64,000 nt of DNA from Corynebacterium pseudokroppenstedtii (GTDB taxonomy: Bacteria; Actinomycetota; Actinomycetes; Mycobacteriales; Mycobacteriaceae), in NCBI RefSeq assembly GCF_019754945.1, contig NZ_JAEUWU010000003.1:186001-250000 (forward strand). The letters are read 5' to 3'. The position numbers were made by a program, and so were the translations under genes. The notes under the pieces were generated by a model. It was given only the letters and a program-made list of their open reading frames with translations, had not been told where the DNA came from and did not search any database. Below are positions 45,124 to 53,963 of this stretch, piece after piece; positions within the stretch are counted from its first letter, which is position 1, and each line of letters starts with the position of its first letter.

Positions 45124-46302
45124 CTACATCAATGACCGGTACACATCGAGTGTCTGCTGTGCGATCGTCGACCAGCTAAATGTCGTGACGGCCCTCTCAC
45201 GACCTGCCTTCGCCATTCGGCTCGCAAGGTCAGAGTCGCCGGCGATGCGATTGACCGCACTGGCCAGCCCTTCTTCGAACGCGCCGATATCGTCGGCATC
45301 GTAGTGGACCAGTTCACCCGTCTCACCGTCATTCACAACCTCAGGGATACCTCCCACATCAGAGGCGACGACGGCGGTATCGCACGCCATGGCCTCCAGG
45401 TTCACGATTCCCAGAGGCTCATAAATGGACGGGCACACGAAAACCGAGGCGGCGCTGAGGATCTCCTGCAGTGAGTCATGGGGGAGCATGTCGCGCACCC
45501 AGAACACACCGTCGCGAGTGGACTTCAACTCCTCGACCAGGTTGGCGATCTCAGCCTCAATTTCCGGAGTATCCGGTGCACCTGCACACAACACGAGCTG
45601 AATGTCCTCGTCGAAGTTGTGCGCGGCCTTCACCAGGTGGGCCACACCCTTCTGCCGTGTGATTCGTCCCACGAAAGCGACGATGGGCTTATCTTCGGCA
45701 ACGCCCAGCTCAGCCAATATCGAGTGCTCCGCTTCGGCAAACGTCGGGCGAGGACGCCACAGCTTCGTGTCGATACCGTTGAGAACAACGTGAATGCGGT
45801 CCGGATCGATACGCGGATACGCATCCAGGATGGCGTCCTTCATTTTCCGCGAAACGGCGATCAGCCCATCGGCGTTTTCCATCGCGTTCTTCTCTGACCA
45901 CGATGACACGTCATAGCCGCCGCCCAGCTGCTCACGTTTCCACGGCCGGTGCGGCTCCAGGGAGTGTGCCGTCGCCACATGGGGAATACCCTTGAGCAGC
46001 CCGGTCAGATGCCCACCAAGCCCCGCGTACCACGTGTGTGAATGGACAACATCAATATCTGATGCTGACGCCAGGTTCGCCATCCGTAGCCCCGTCGACA
46101 AGGTTTTGAGGGCAGGGTTAGCGTCGGCAAGAGCATCGTCGGAGTTGGACACGTACACATCGGCTTCGTCACGCGGCCCACCCATGCAGTGAACGTCGAC
46201 ATCGCACAGCTCGCGCAAATGCCGGGTGAGCTCGGCCACGTGGACACCGGCGCCACCGTAGATTTCCGGGGGATATTCTCGAGTCATCATCGCTACGCGC
46301 AT
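45124..46302 (-). CDS. glgA: glycogen synthase-type GT4 glucosyltransferase (GlgA/GlgM)
   Basis: A 392-residue actinobacterial-type enzyme. The N-terminal donor/acceptor loop is MRVAMMTREYPPEIYGGAGVHVAELTRHLREL; the C-terminal Rossmann signature is CPSIYEPLGIVNLEAMACDTAVVASDVGGIPEVV. In mycobacteria this gene's product makes maltose-1-phosphate from ADP-glucose (GlgM); in corynebacteria it is annotated glycogen synthase. Which product applies here is not visible. ATG 46302 is chosen: family start and -10 TAGGCT 7 nt upstream. The open frame to 46431 overlaps the glgC promoter and is rejected. It is divergent from glgC. Confidence 0.92.
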   Translation of the reverse strand: MRVAMMTREYPPEIYGGAGVHVAELTRHLRELCDVDVHCMGGPRDEADVYVSNSDDALADANPALKTLSTGLRMANLASASDIDVVHSHTWYAGLGGHLTGLLKGIPHVATAHSLEPHRPWKREQLGGGYDVSSWSEKNAMENADGLIAVSRKMKDAILDAYPRIDPDRIHVVLNGIDTKLWRPRPTFAEAEHSILAELGVAEDKPIVAFVGRITRQKGVAHLVKAAHNFDEDIQLVLCAGAPDTPEIEAEIANLVEELKSTRDGVFWVRDMLPHDSLQEILSAASVFVCPSIYEPLGIVNLEAMACDTAVVASDVGGIPEVVNDGETGELVHYDADDIGAFEEGLASAVNRIAGDSDLASRMAKAGRERAVTTFSWSTIAQQTLDVYRSLM

Positions 46303-46309
46303 GACTGTG

Positions 46310-46315
46310 AGCCTA
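46310..46315 (-). promoter_or_regulatory. -10 element for leaderless glgA
   Basis: TAGGCT on the minus strand ends 7 nt before ATG 46302. Confidence 0.5.
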
Positions 46316-46402
46316 GTCGGTCGGGGTGACACACTGCCTTCCGGCAAAGGCAACGGGGGAGAGAACAGGGGTACTTGTCCAGCATAAATAGCGAGGACTG
46401 AA

Positions 46403-46408
46403 TAAATT
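46403..46408 (+). promoter_or_regulatory. -10 element for leaderless glgC
   Basis: TAAATT ends 7 nt before ATG 46416; the glgA and glgC starts are 113 bp apart, so both promoters share the interval. Confidence 0.45.
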
Positions 46409-46415
46409 AGTACCC

Positions 46416-47651
46416 ATGAGGAGCCAACCACACGTCCTATCCATTGTCCTCGCGGGCGGCGAAGGGAAGCGACTCTTCCCCTTCACGGCCGACCGTGCCA
46501 AGCCAGCTGTTCCTTTTGGGGGTTCATATCGTTTAATTGACTTTGTCTTATCGAACTTGGTCAACGCCGGGTATATGAAGGTTTGCGTCTTAACCCAATA
46601 CAAATCTCACTCACTTGACCGGCACATTTCGCAATCGTGGCAACTCTCCGGATTAGCGGGTGAATACATCACCCCAGTGCCCGCCCAGCAGCGGCTCGGG
46701 AAACGGTGGTTCACGGGTTCAGCAGACGCCATTTTGCAATCGCTCAACCTCATTTACGACGAAGATCCTGAATACATCATCGTGTTCGGCGCGGACCACG
46801 TGTACCGCATGGATCCCGAACAGATGGTGAAGGAACATATCGAGTCAGGAGCGGCGTGTTCCGTCGCCGGCATCCGTGTGCCGCGCAAAGAAGCAACCGC
46901 ATTCGGCTGCATTCAAGCCGACGACGACGGCACGATTACGGAGTTCCTGGAGAAGCCAGCCGATCCGCCGGCGACCCCAGATGACCCCGACGTGACCTTC
47001 GCCTCCATGGGCAACTACGTCTTCACAACCCAGGCGTTAATCGATGCCCTGAAAGAGGATTCTGAAGACGAAAACTCAGCGCATGACATGGGCGGCAACA
47101 TCATCCCGTATTTCGTGAACCGGGGCGAGGCGCACGTTCACGACTTTTCCCGCAATGTTGTGCCCGGGGAAACCGATCGTGACCACGGTTACTGGCGCGA
47201 CGTCGGTACTGTCGACGCTTTCTATGAAGCCCATATGGACCTCATCAGCGTGTACCCTGTCTTTAACCTGTATAACCGCAAGTGGCCGATTCACACGTCT
47301 GACGACAGCAACTTGCCGCCGGCGAAATTCGTCAAAGGCGGAATTGCGCAGTCCTCCATCGTGGCTGCAGGGTGCATTATTTCCGCTGGAACCGTGCGTA
47401 ATTCAGTTCTTGGGCCGGGCGTTGTTGTCGAAGAAGGCGCCAGCGTCGAGGGCTGTGTCCTGATGGATGGCGTACGCATCGGCAAAGGTGCTGTGGTTCG
47501 CCACGCCATTTTGGACAAGAACGTCCGCGTCGGAGATAACGCGCTCATTGGCGTGGATCGTGCTCGCGATTCTGAACGGTTCACACTGTCCCAGGGCGGT
47601 GTCGTGTGTGTCCCGAAGAATTACGAACTCCACGGCGCTGACGAGGATTAA
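46416..47651 (+). CDS. glgC: glucose-1-phosphate adenylyltransferase
   Basis: It makes ADP-glucose from glucose-1-phosphate and ATP, the donor for GlgA. A 411-residue nucleotidyltransferase: [28 protein letters not shown] (9-36) is the nucleotide loop, then [16 protein letters not shown], and the C-terminal left-handed beta-helix ([69 protein letters not shown]). The start is ATG 46416. GlgC and GlgA are adjacent and divergent, as in C. glutamicum. Confidence 0.95.
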   Translation: MRSQPHVLSIVLAGGEGKRLFPFTADRAKPAVPFGGSYRLIDFVLSNLVNAGYMKVCVLTQYKSHSLDRHISQSWQLSGLAGEYITPVPAQQRLGKRWFTGSADAILQSLNLIYDEDPEYIIVFGADHVYRMDPEQMVKEHIESGAACSVAGIRVPRKEATAFGCIQADDDGTITEFLEKPADPPATPDDPDVTFASMGNYVFTTQALIDALKEDSEDENSAHDMGGNIIPYFVNRGEAHVHDFSRNVVPGETDRDHGYWRDVGTVDAFYEAHMDLISVYPVFNLYNRKWPIHTSDDSNLPPAKFVKGGIAQSSIVAAGCIISAGTVRNSVLGPGVVVEEGASVEGCVLMDGVRIGKGAVVRHAILDKNVRVGDNALIGVDRARDSERFTLSQGGVVCVPKNYELHGADED

Positions 47652-47660
47652 CAGCCGACG

Positions 47661-48317
47661 CTAGCTCGCCGGTGCGGCTTCGTTCCGCGAGATCAAAACC
47701 ATCCCGGCACCCAGCGGTAGCCGGGAGAAGTAAATGTCCTCGCGGTCGCGGAGCGACTCGTCGAGACGGCGGGCCGCGGCGGTATCGCGGTCCTTTCGCG
47801 CAGGATTCGCGATCGTGCCGTCGAGAAGAATATCCGCGAGGATAATCAGCCCGCCTGGTTCGAGAAGTTCTAGAGCCTCGTCGACGAGGGTTGATGCGTC
47901 GGCCGGGGCAATTTCGGCGTAGATCAGGCTGTATGAGCGCGCTGCCAGCCGGGTCATGACCTCGAGTGGGCGCGAGGGGAGGAAACGGTATTGGTTGGAG
48001 CGAATGTTGGCCGCGGTGAATGCTTGGCGGGCAACACGCTGGTGGATTGCTTCCGTGTCAATGCAGGTCACATGACCGCTCGGGCCCATTCCCGCGAGGA
48101 TGGCTAAGCCTGACACGCACGCGGAGGGGGAGACAACAACTGCCGATTTATCCCTGCAGTACGAGGAACTAATCGTCGTTAAAAACGACGCCGTGAGTTC
48201 GTCGGGAGCGGTGAGGCCGAGCTCGTCGGCGGCATCGCGCGCAAAGCCCATCGCGTCGGATTCGTCGGTGGTGGCGTTAATAAAGTCAGTCATCAGGTCA
48301 AGAGCAGAATCGGTCAC
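47661..48317 (-). CDS. SAM-dependent O-methyltransferase (Rv1220c-like)
   Basis: A 218-residue class I methyltransferase of the catechol-O-methyltransferase-like family. SAM motif: VVVSPSACVSGLAILAGMGPSGHVTCIDTEA (about 80-110; the usual GxGxG is altered to SPSACVSG); SLIYAEIAPADASTLVDEALELLEPGGLIILADILLDG carries the metal-binding acids in altered form. The GTG 48317 start lies 8 nt after TAGCAT. In mycobacteria the same gene sits opposite sigE, as here. The substrate is unknown. Confidence 0.85.
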   Translation of the reverse strand: MTDSALDLMTDFINATTDESDAMGFARDAADELGLTAPDELTASFLTTISSSYCRDKSAVVVSPSACVSGLAILAGMGPSGHVTCIDTEAIHQRVARQAFTAANIRSNQYRFLPSRPLEVMTRLAARSYSLIYAEIAPADASTLVDEALELLEPGGLIILADILLDGTIANPARKDRDTAAARRLDESLRDREDIYFSRLPLGAGMVLISRNEAAPAS

Positions 48318-48630
48318 GGTTATTCATGCTAGTGATAGAGACAGAGTAAAGGGTGTGGCTCGCCCATAACTGCGACAATGAAGCAGACATTCGTGGCTTT
48401 TCCTGCGGAAATGATTTACAATTCCCCTCGTGACATGCCCCGCGGGTTCGTGATTTCAGTGGTTTCACCTTCACAGGAATTTCCCAGGCGGAATTCATGC
48501 TTCGGAAACGAATGCATGTGACGGTTAAATCATGACACTGGCGGCAGGCGCTTTTCACCGTTCCGAACCGAATACACCTACTCGCACGACCTCAGCTTCC
48601 ACAATCGACCCACATAAAGGCGATGATGTA
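48318..48630. promoter_or_regulatory. intergenic region upstream of sigE
   Basis: About 310 bases with no gene I support, though the sigE frame is open from 48532. Two GGAATT elements (48476-48481 and 48491-48496) and GGAAAC (48505) with GGTT (48524-48527) resemble pieces of the GGAA-N-GTT promoters used by stress ECF sigma factors of this group, but the spacing (16 nt from GGAA to GTT) is a little short. The region could hold stress-sigma-dependent and housekeeping promoters. Confidence 0.3.
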
Positions 48631-49215
48631 ATGGCTAACCACCCTGTGGGGAGCGAACCTCGCACTGGTACCGCAGCATTTGATGCTGGATCAGGGGAAA
48701 TGCCTAGCTGGAGTGAGCTTGTTTCGGAGCACGCGGATGGTGTGTACCGCCTCGCTCTTCGTCTGAGTGGTAATACTCATGACGCTGAGGATCTGACCCA
48801 GGAAACGTTTATGAGGGTTTTCCGGTCGCTCAAACGGTACAAACCGGGAACATTCGAGGGCTGGCTCCACCGGATCACAACCAATTTGTTCCTGGACATG
48901 GTGCGTCGGCGTCAGACAATCCGAATGGAAGCACTGCCCGAGAACTATGATGCAGTGCCGGGGACACGGAATGACCCCGAGCAGTCCTATATCGACGCCA
49001 ATATTGATCCGGAATTGCAAAAAGCCTTGGACTCGTTGCCGACCGATTACCGCGTTGCCGTCGTGCTTTGTGACGTTGTCGGCATGAGCTACGACGAAAT
49101 AGCAGACACCTTAGGGATCAAAATGGGAACCGTGCGTAGCCGCATTCACCGCGGTCGTGCCCAGCTGAGGAAGAGTTTGCAGTCATCCGAAGGCATTTTG
49201 CACTACGTTGGGTAG
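48631..49215 (+). CDS. sigE: ECF sigma factor SigE
   Basis: 194 residues. Region 2: [67 protein letters not shown] (-10 recognition). Region 4: [52 protein letters not shown] (-35 recognition). Position between the O-methyltransferase and the anti-sigma/tatB genes identifies it as the SigE-type envelope-stress factor. ATG 48631 has AAAGG 10 nt upstream; the frame is open to 48532 and a longer form is possible, like the longer mycobacterial SigE. Confidence 0.92.
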   Translation: MANHPVGSEPRTGTAAFDAGSGEMPSWSELVSEHADGVYRLALRLSGNTHDAEDLTQETFMRVFRSLKRYKPGTFEGWLHRITTNLFLDMVRRRQTIRMEALPENYDAVPGTRNDPEQSYIDANIDPELQKALDSLPTDYRVAVVLCDVVGMSYDEIADTLGIKMGTVRSRIHRGRAQLRKSLQSSEGILHYVG

Positions 49216-49332
49216 AAAGAGATCATCGACGCATCCATCGTCGGAACATACCCTGACGGTGTCAGTGCTTCGTCGATAATTCGCGTGCTGAGCCTGGCCG
49301 GGCGAATTGTAGTGTGCAAGGGGTGATGTCCA

Positions 49333-49890
49333 ATGGGCCGTTCGTCAAAGCCACGACAATTCTCTTCGATTGAGCATCTTTCAGAAGAAGCTGTGGCCGC
49401 ATTTGTCGACGGCGAAATGCCCCCGCGTGCCCAACGTCGAGTTCTCCGCCACCTCGTACATTGTGAGGAATGTCGACGCGATGTCAAAGCCCAGCGCGAT
49501 GCCGCCCAGCGCATGAGGGAAGCAGCTAACGAACCCGTCCACATGTCGACGGAACTCCTGCACAAGCTGGCTGCAATCCCGACCAACTGTGACCCGCAGA
49601 ATCCCAGCGGGTCGCCAGCGAAAGCCGGACACCAGCGCCAGGGAAAGAAAGCTCAGGCCACAAGCGGCGATCATGACAATGCCGATTCCCACCGCTCCGA
49701 TGGATATGGGGAAGGCGACGAACTGAGCGACCTACGGCACGACAATGCGTTGAGCGCGGCGAAAAGTGCTGCCTTTGGGGTGATGCGCACCGTCGAGAAC
49801 GGGGCGATGAGCGCCATGGACACGGTCGGTGAATACGCTGACCAGTTACGATGCGCATGGAAAGATCGCAGTAATTCACCAAAACGCTGA
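49333..49890 (+). CDS. zinc-binding anti-sigma factor of SigE (CseE/RseA-like)
   Basis: A 185-residue soluble anti-sigma protein. The ZAS motif is HLVHCEECRRDV: His40, Cys44 and Cys47 (H-x3-C-x2-C), with EEAVAAFVDGEMPPRAQRRVLRHL before it. The remainder is Ser/Asp-rich and without a membrane helix, as in actinobacterial RseA/CseE. The gene starts 117 bp after sigE, the usual arrangement; it would hold SigE inactive until stress disrupts the metal site or it is degraded. Confidence 0.88.
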   Translation: MGRSSKPRQFSSIEHLSEEAVAAFVDGEMPPRAQRRVLRHLVHCEECRRDVKAQRDAAQRMREAANEPVHMSTELLHKLAAIPTNCDPQNPSGSPAKAGHQRQGKKAQATSGDHDNADSHRSDGYGEGDELSDLRHDNALSAAKSAAFGVMRTVENGAMSAMDTVGEYADQLRCAWKDRSNSPKR

Positions 49891-49958
49891 CGGATCACCA
49901 ACCTGACAGGCCGGCAGGGGTCTCGTCGTCAATCCGCCGTCCCATTTGCCAAGCTCTG

Positions 49959-49964
49959 TACAAT
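49959..49964 (+). promoter_or_regulatory. -10 element for leaderless tatB
   Basis: TACAAT ends 7 nt before GTG 49972, a near-consensus hexamer. Confidence 0.55.
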
Positions 49965-49971
49965 ATCTGAC

Positions 49972-50649
49972 GTGTTCTCAAGTATCGGTTGGATGGAAGT
50001 CATCATCATTGTGGTGGTGGGCTTCCTCATCATCGGTCCCGACCGTTTACCAGGCGTTATGAAGGAAATCCGTGCGGTCCGGCTGGCCATTAAAAACGCC
50101 GTCGCAGATGCGCGGAAACAAATCGACGGTGAACTAGGCGAGGATCTCCGAGAATTCAGCGAGCCGATCAAAGAATTTAGCGAACCCCTCCGGCAATTCA
50201 ATTCGTACCGATCAATGGGGGCGAAGGGATTCATCGCCAAAACCCTCTTCGACGACGACACCACCGATCTTGATGCGACGAAAGACGCGATCGATAAGCC
50301 CTTGCAGACCATGAGGACGACCACCCCGCAGCGGGCTATCCAAGACTATTTCGCCGCTGACAAGCCCTCCTCGACGAAGACTGCTGACGACAACACGTCG
50401 ACGGCGAAGCCTGGCGCGGGATCCCGAGCATCGGGTACCTCAGGGGAAAACCAAAACCAGGGTAGTGCCGGTAGTGACGTAGCGAGTTCCCACTCGGGTT
50501 CGCAGAGTCGTGAGGGTAGCCAAGGTACGACAACAGCGGAGCCGGGAACATCCTCCGCTGAACCCGCTCACGAAGAATCGCAGACACAATCCAATGACGC
50601 TAAGAAGCCGGTGTACGGCTCCTGGAGTGGGTTTGACGAGGTCCTCTAG
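49972..50649 (+). CDS. tatB: Sec-independent translocase subunit TatB
   Basis: A 225-residue protein with the TatA/B N-terminus: MFSSIGWMEVIIIVVVGFLIIGPDRLPGVMKEIRAVRLAIKNAVADARKQID: a membrane helix, Gly-Pro hinge and amphipathic helix. A long Ser/Thr/Gly/Glu-rich disordered tail follows, as is common in corynebacterial TatB. It binds twin-arginine signal peptides with TatC. The GTG 49972 start has a clean -10 TACAAT 7 nt upstream. No htrA lies between the anti-sigma gene and tatB, unlike in mycobacteria. Confidence 0.9.
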   Translation: MFSSIGWMEVIIIVVVGFLIIGPDRLPGVMKEIRAVRLAIKNAVADARKQIDGELGEDLREFSEPIKEFSEPLRQFNSYRSMGAKGFIAKTLFDDDTTDLDATKDAIDKPLQTMRTTTPQRAIQDYFAADKPSSTKTADDNTSTAKPGAGSRASGTSGENQNQGSAGSDVASSHSGSQSREGSQGTTTAEPGTSSAEPAHEESQTQSNDAKKPVYGSWSGFDEVL

Positions 50650-50689
50650 TTTTTCTTAACACTCCGGAGCACCGGGCCCCAGCACCTCG

Positions 50690-51826
50690 CTACGGCGTCA
50701 CTCCGAGGCCCAGCGACTTACCCGCCAAAGACGTCCGACGGTGAGTGAGCTGGTCTGCGATGGCGTTCAGCGCCGCACCAGTTTCAGAATCGGGTGACGA
50801 AATGGCGATCGGTTCGCCACCGTCGCCACCCTCGCGCAACGCGGGATCAAGAGGAACCTGCCCCATCAGCGGCACTTCAGTCCCCGTAATCCGGGACAGC
50901 CGGTCAGCGACAATCTCGCCGCCGCCTTCGCCGAAGATCTCGTTGTGTGAGCCATCAGGCATCACGAAGTAGCTCATGTTTTCGATAACACCGGCGATGC
51001 GCTGTTGAGTTTGCTGCGAGATGGACCCTGCCCGCTCAGCGACTTCAGCCGCGGCCATCTGTGGCGTCGTCACAATGAGGAGTTCGGCATTCGGAATGAG
51101 CTGGGCAACGGTAATCGCAATATCGCCGGTGCCGGGGGGCAGATCGAGAAGCAGAACATCAAGATCGCCCCAAAAAACGTCGGCAAGGAACTGCTGGATA
51201 GCGCGGTGCAGCATGGGGCCGCGCCACACGATAGGGGAGTTGCCTTCAATAAAGTGGCCGATGGAGATCATCTTGATGCCATGTGCCTGCGGCGGCATGA
51301 TCATGTCGTCCACCTGGTAGGGGCGGTCGTCGGAGCCCAACATTCCGGGGATCGAGTGGCCGTAAATATCGGCATCAAGCACCCCGACATTCAGCCCCTT
51401 CGCGGCCAGCGCAGTGGCAATATTGACAGTCATCGACGACTTACCGACGCCACCCTTGCCAGAGGCCACAGCGTACACACGCGTGTGGCAATCAGGCTTG
51501 CTAAACGGAATTTCCGGCTCGTCGACGCCACCGCGGGCCTTTTTCCTCAACTCGTGGCGTTGCTCGTCGTTCATGACATCCGTGGTGACGGTGACGTTGC
51601 CGACACCCTCGATGCCCTCGATCGCCGCGCGAGAGTCGTCGACAAGCTTATTTTTCATGGGGCAACCGGCGATGGTGAGATAAATCTCCGCCGAAACATC
51701 AGCGCCGTCGACGGCTACCGATTTCACCATGCCTAAATCGGTGAGCGGCATGCCGATATCGGGGTCTTTGACCTGGGCTAATGCGTCGCGAACAGTGGAT
51801 TCGGTGATAGTAGATTCAGATGCCAT
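50690..51826 (-). CDS. mrp: Mrp/NBP35-family iron-sulfur carrier ATPase
   Basis: A 378-residue P-loop protein. The N-terminal MIP18/DUF59 domain (about 10-95) is TESTVRDALAQVKDPDIGMPLTDLGMVKSV; the Walker A of the deviant type is ASGKGGVGKSS (121-131); DIYGHSIPGMLG and LPPGTGDIAIT follow. These proteins bind and deliver Fe-S clusters. Odd point: the CxxC normally found after MSYF is MPDG (289-292) here, so the usual bridging cluster ligands are missing. It is the last gene of the unit mgtE-like, DUF1003, mrp (gap 12 nt). Confidence 0.92.
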   Translation of the reverse strand: MASESTITESTVRDALAQVKDPDIGMPLTDLGMVKSVAVDGADVSAEIYLTIAGCPMKNKLVDDSRAAIEGIEGVGNVTVTTDVMNDEQRHELRKKARGGVDEPEIPFSKPDCHTRVYAVASGKGGVGKSSMTVNIATALAAKGLNVGVLDADIYGHSIPGMLGSDDRPYQVDDMIMPPQAHGIKMISIGHFIEGNSPIVWRGPMLHRAIQQFLADVFWGDLDVLLLDLPPGTGDIAITVAQLIPNAELLIVTTPQMAAAEVAERAGSISQQTQQRIAGVIENMSYFVMPDGSHNEIFGEGGGEIVADRLSRITGTEVPLMGQVPLDPALREGGDGGEPIAISSPDSETGAALNAIADQLTHRRTSLAGKSLGLGVTP

Positions 51827-51838
51827 AACGCCACCATC

Positions 51839-52426
51839 CTACGACGACTCATTGTGTTGGCCGCTAGGGCTGTCCAGTCCCGCGCGACGCTCATCATCAC
51901 CCATGTATTCCAGGTCCACCGGCGCATCCGCGGCAGCGTCATCCAGGCGGCCCTCAATGCGCTGCAGAACGGTGGTGAGGTCCTCGAGCTCGTGGCGCAG
52001 GTAGTCGCGGGTCACCGTTTCTCCCAGGGCGATACGAACCCCGGCGAGCTCGCGTGCCAAGAATTCCGTGTCCGCCTTGGTTTGAGCAGCACGGCGTCGG
52101 TCCTCATTCAGCGTGACGCGGTCGCGGTCATCCTGGCGGTTCTGCGCCAACAAAATCAGGGGAGCTGCGTAGGCCGCCTGCGTGGAAAAGGCGAGGTTGA
52201 GCAGGATGAATGGGTACGGGTCCCAGTTCCACCACATTCCACCAATGTTTAGGAGGATCCAGGCCGTCACGATGATGGTCTGCCAGCCTAAATATTTACC
52301 GGTCCCGAGGAAACGAGCAACCTTTTCTGCAGCAACACCGACCGCATCACCATCCATCGACAGTAACGAGCGGCGCTTAGCGCAGACCGGAGTGTCCAGG
52401 TCAGTTCGAGCAAACGAATCAGCCAT
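51839..52426 (-). CDS. DUF1003 membrane protein
   Basis: A 195-residue protein with two hydrophobic segments (TIIVTAWILLNIGGMWWNWDPYPFILLNLAFSTQAAYAAPLILLAQNRQDDRDRVTLNEDRR). This is the DUF1003 signature: two transmembrane helices, a conserved PYPFILLN and RQDDRDR motif. Acidic and coiled tail. A ribosome site GAGAGGGG precedes ATG 52426. It is 21 nt after the mgtE-like gene on the same strand. The function is unknown. Confidence 0.88.
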   Translation of the reverse strand: MADSFARTDLDTPVCAKRRSLLSMDGDAVGVAAEKVARFLGTGKYLGWQTIIVTAWILLNIGGMWWNWDPYPFILLNLAFSTQAAYAAPLILLAQNRQDDRDRVTLNEDRRRAAQTKADTEFLARELAGVRIALGETVTRDYLRHELEDLTTVLQRIEGRLDDAAADAPVDLEYMGDDERRAGLDSPSGQHNESS

Positions 52427-52447
52427 ATAATAAGCCCCTCTCGTGGG

Positions 52448-53908
52448 TTAGTTTGAGTGAGAATTCCCTGCCGACGGACCCTGCGGAGTGGATCCCTGTT
52501 GGCGGTCCCGTCGCCGCTCACCGGCTTTCTTCACGATGACCGACCCCGCCTTCTGAGCACGGGAACTACGGGCGGGGGCACCGTGGGCTCCAGCAGCGCG
52601 CCCCAACGTGCCAGCCTGGTGGCCCGATGATCCCGCCTCAGGGCGGATTTCCTGCTCACGCCACCCCTCGGGGAGGAGGTGATCCAGCAAATCGTCCACT
52701 GCAACGGCACCGAGCAGGTGATTGTCCTCGTCCAGGACCGGACCACACACCAGGTTGTAGGTAGCAAAGTATCGGGCAGCCGTCTCGTGGGTGTCGTCGG
52801 CAAAAAGTGGGGGAAGATCCGGGTCCAAAATACTGGAGACCAAGGTCGACGGCGCTTCACGCAAGAGCTTCTGGATGTGAACCGTGCCCAGGTACTTACC
52901 CGTCGGCGTTGCCTTCGGAGGGCGCACCACGTACACCATCGAGCTTAACGACGTCGACAAATCAGGGTTACGAGCATGAGCAAGAGCTTCAGCCACTGTG
53001 GCCTGCGGAGTCAAAATGATCGGCTCCGATGTCATCAAGCCACCCACGGTCTCTGGGGAGAAACTCATCAGTCGGCGGACAGGCTCTGATTCCTCCGGAT
53101 CCATCAGCTCAAGGAGGACATCAGCCTTATCATCAGGCATCTCGCCCAGGAGGTCCGCGGCGTCATCGGGATCCATCTCTTCTAACACGTCGGCGGCACG
53201 CTCGATGTCGAACGTTTCCAAGACCCCCATTTGCTCGTCCTCAGGAAGCTCCTGGAGGATATCGGCCAGGCGGGCATCTTCCAGCTCAGAGGCCACATTA
53301 TTCCGTGTGGTGCTGGGAAGGTCATGCAGGATTTGAGCAATGTCGGCGGGGCGCATGTCGTCGAATTCCGCGAGGATTTCCGCCGTTGCATCAGCAGGAC
53401 CCGCACCGGAGACGGATAAACCATGAACATGGTTCCACTCCACTACTGACAGAGGTGGCCGACGGCCGAAACGGTTGCGCTCCTTAGACACCGCCACGCG
53501 GCTGATAATCCAGTCACGGGTACGCGACTTCTCGATCTCCACATCCGCGATATCCACCGGGCGACCATGCAGATCCTCATGCTCAGGATCGTCGATGTGG
53601 ATCTTGGAGCCCACTAACTCGGACATGACGCGCAATTCACCGGCGCGGGATTGGTACGGTCGAAGGTTGACAGAACCTGAAACAAGGGTGATTTCCCGCG
53701 GATCGATTGACGCGACGCGAAGCATAGGGACGAAGATCTGTCTGTTTTGCGCAGCAACTTGAACAACTAGGCCAATCGTGCGGGAAGCCATGCCACGGGG
53801 CCGGATGGTGACGACGATATCGCGTACGCGACCAATCGATTCACCATCGGGGCCAAGGACAACCATTCCCGCTAGGCGACCAGCAAAAACTCGATTCACG
53901 GCACTCAC
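52448..53908 (-). CDS. MgtE-like regulatory protein without membrane domain (PRC barrel, MgtE_N, CBS)
   Basis: 486 residues: an N-terminal PRC-barrel-like beta domain (1-95), an MgtE N-domain with repeated DIAQILHDLPSTTRNNVASELEDARLADILQELPEDEQMGVLE and ADVLEEMDPDDAADLLGEMPDDKADVLLELMDPEE (about 195-300), then two CBS-type halves (FSPETVGGLMTSEPIILTPQATVAEALAHAR and HETAARYFATYNLVCGPVLDEDNHLLGAVAVDDLLDHLL). No transmembrane helices follow; the end is basic and Ser-rich. It lacks the MgtE channel and looks like a soluble Mg sensor. The GTG start has a -10 hexamer 7 nt upstream. Confidence 0.87.
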   Translation of the reverse strand: MSAVNRVFAGRLAGMVVLGPDGESIGRVRDIVVTIRPRGMASRTIGLVVQVAAQNRQIFVPMLRVASIDPREITLVSGSVNLRPYQSRAGELRVMSELVGSKIHIDDPEHEDLHGRPVDIADVEIEKSRTRDWIISRVAVSKERNRFGRRPPLSVVEWNHVHGLSVSGAGPADATAEILAEFDDMRPADIAQILHDLPSTTRNNVASELEDARLADILQELPEDEQMGVLETFDIERAADVLEEMDPDDAADLLGEMPDDKADVLLELMDPEESEPVRRLMSFSPETVGGLMTSEPIILTPQATVAEALAHARNPDLSTSLSSMVYVVRPPKATPTGKYLGTVHIQKLLREAPSTLVSSILDPDLPPLFADDTHETAARYFATYNLVCGPVLDEDNHLLGAVAVDDLLDHLLPEGWREQEIRPEAGSSGHQAGTLGRAAGAHGAPARSSRAQKAGSVIVKKAGERRRDRQQGSTPQGPSAGNSHSN

Positions 53909-53915
53909 GTCCGAC

Positions 53916-53921
53916 AGTGTA
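53916..53921 (-). promoter_or_regulatory. -10 element for the leaderless MgtE-like gene
   Basis: TACACT on the minus strand ends 7 nt before GTG 53908. Confidence 0.5.
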
Positions 53922-53951
53922 CTGGGTGTTTACCTCATAGCCGTATTTCAG

Positions 53952-53957
53952 TAGGCT
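53952..53957 (+). promoter_or_regulatory. -10 element for the leaderless stress-protein gene
   Basis: TAGGCT ends 6 nt before ATG 53964; it is only about 31 bp from the opposing -10 of the MgtE-like gene, so the two promoters share their upstream DNA. Confidence 0.5.
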
Positions 53958-53963
53958 AAGGGC

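Noticed and set aside
46303..46415. GlxR (Crp-type) site between glgA and glgC
   Set aside because: Only a single TGTGA half-site is visible without a matching TCACA at the right spacing.
46303..46431. Upstream in-frame extension of glgA
   Set aside because: It runs across the glgA and glgC promoter region and the first glgC codons; the family start at 46302 is preceded by a -10 hexamer.
48476..48527. SigE/SigH-type promoter upstream of sigE
   Set aside because: GGAA and GTT elements are present but the spacing is short, so I list it only as a weak suggestion in the intergenic entry.
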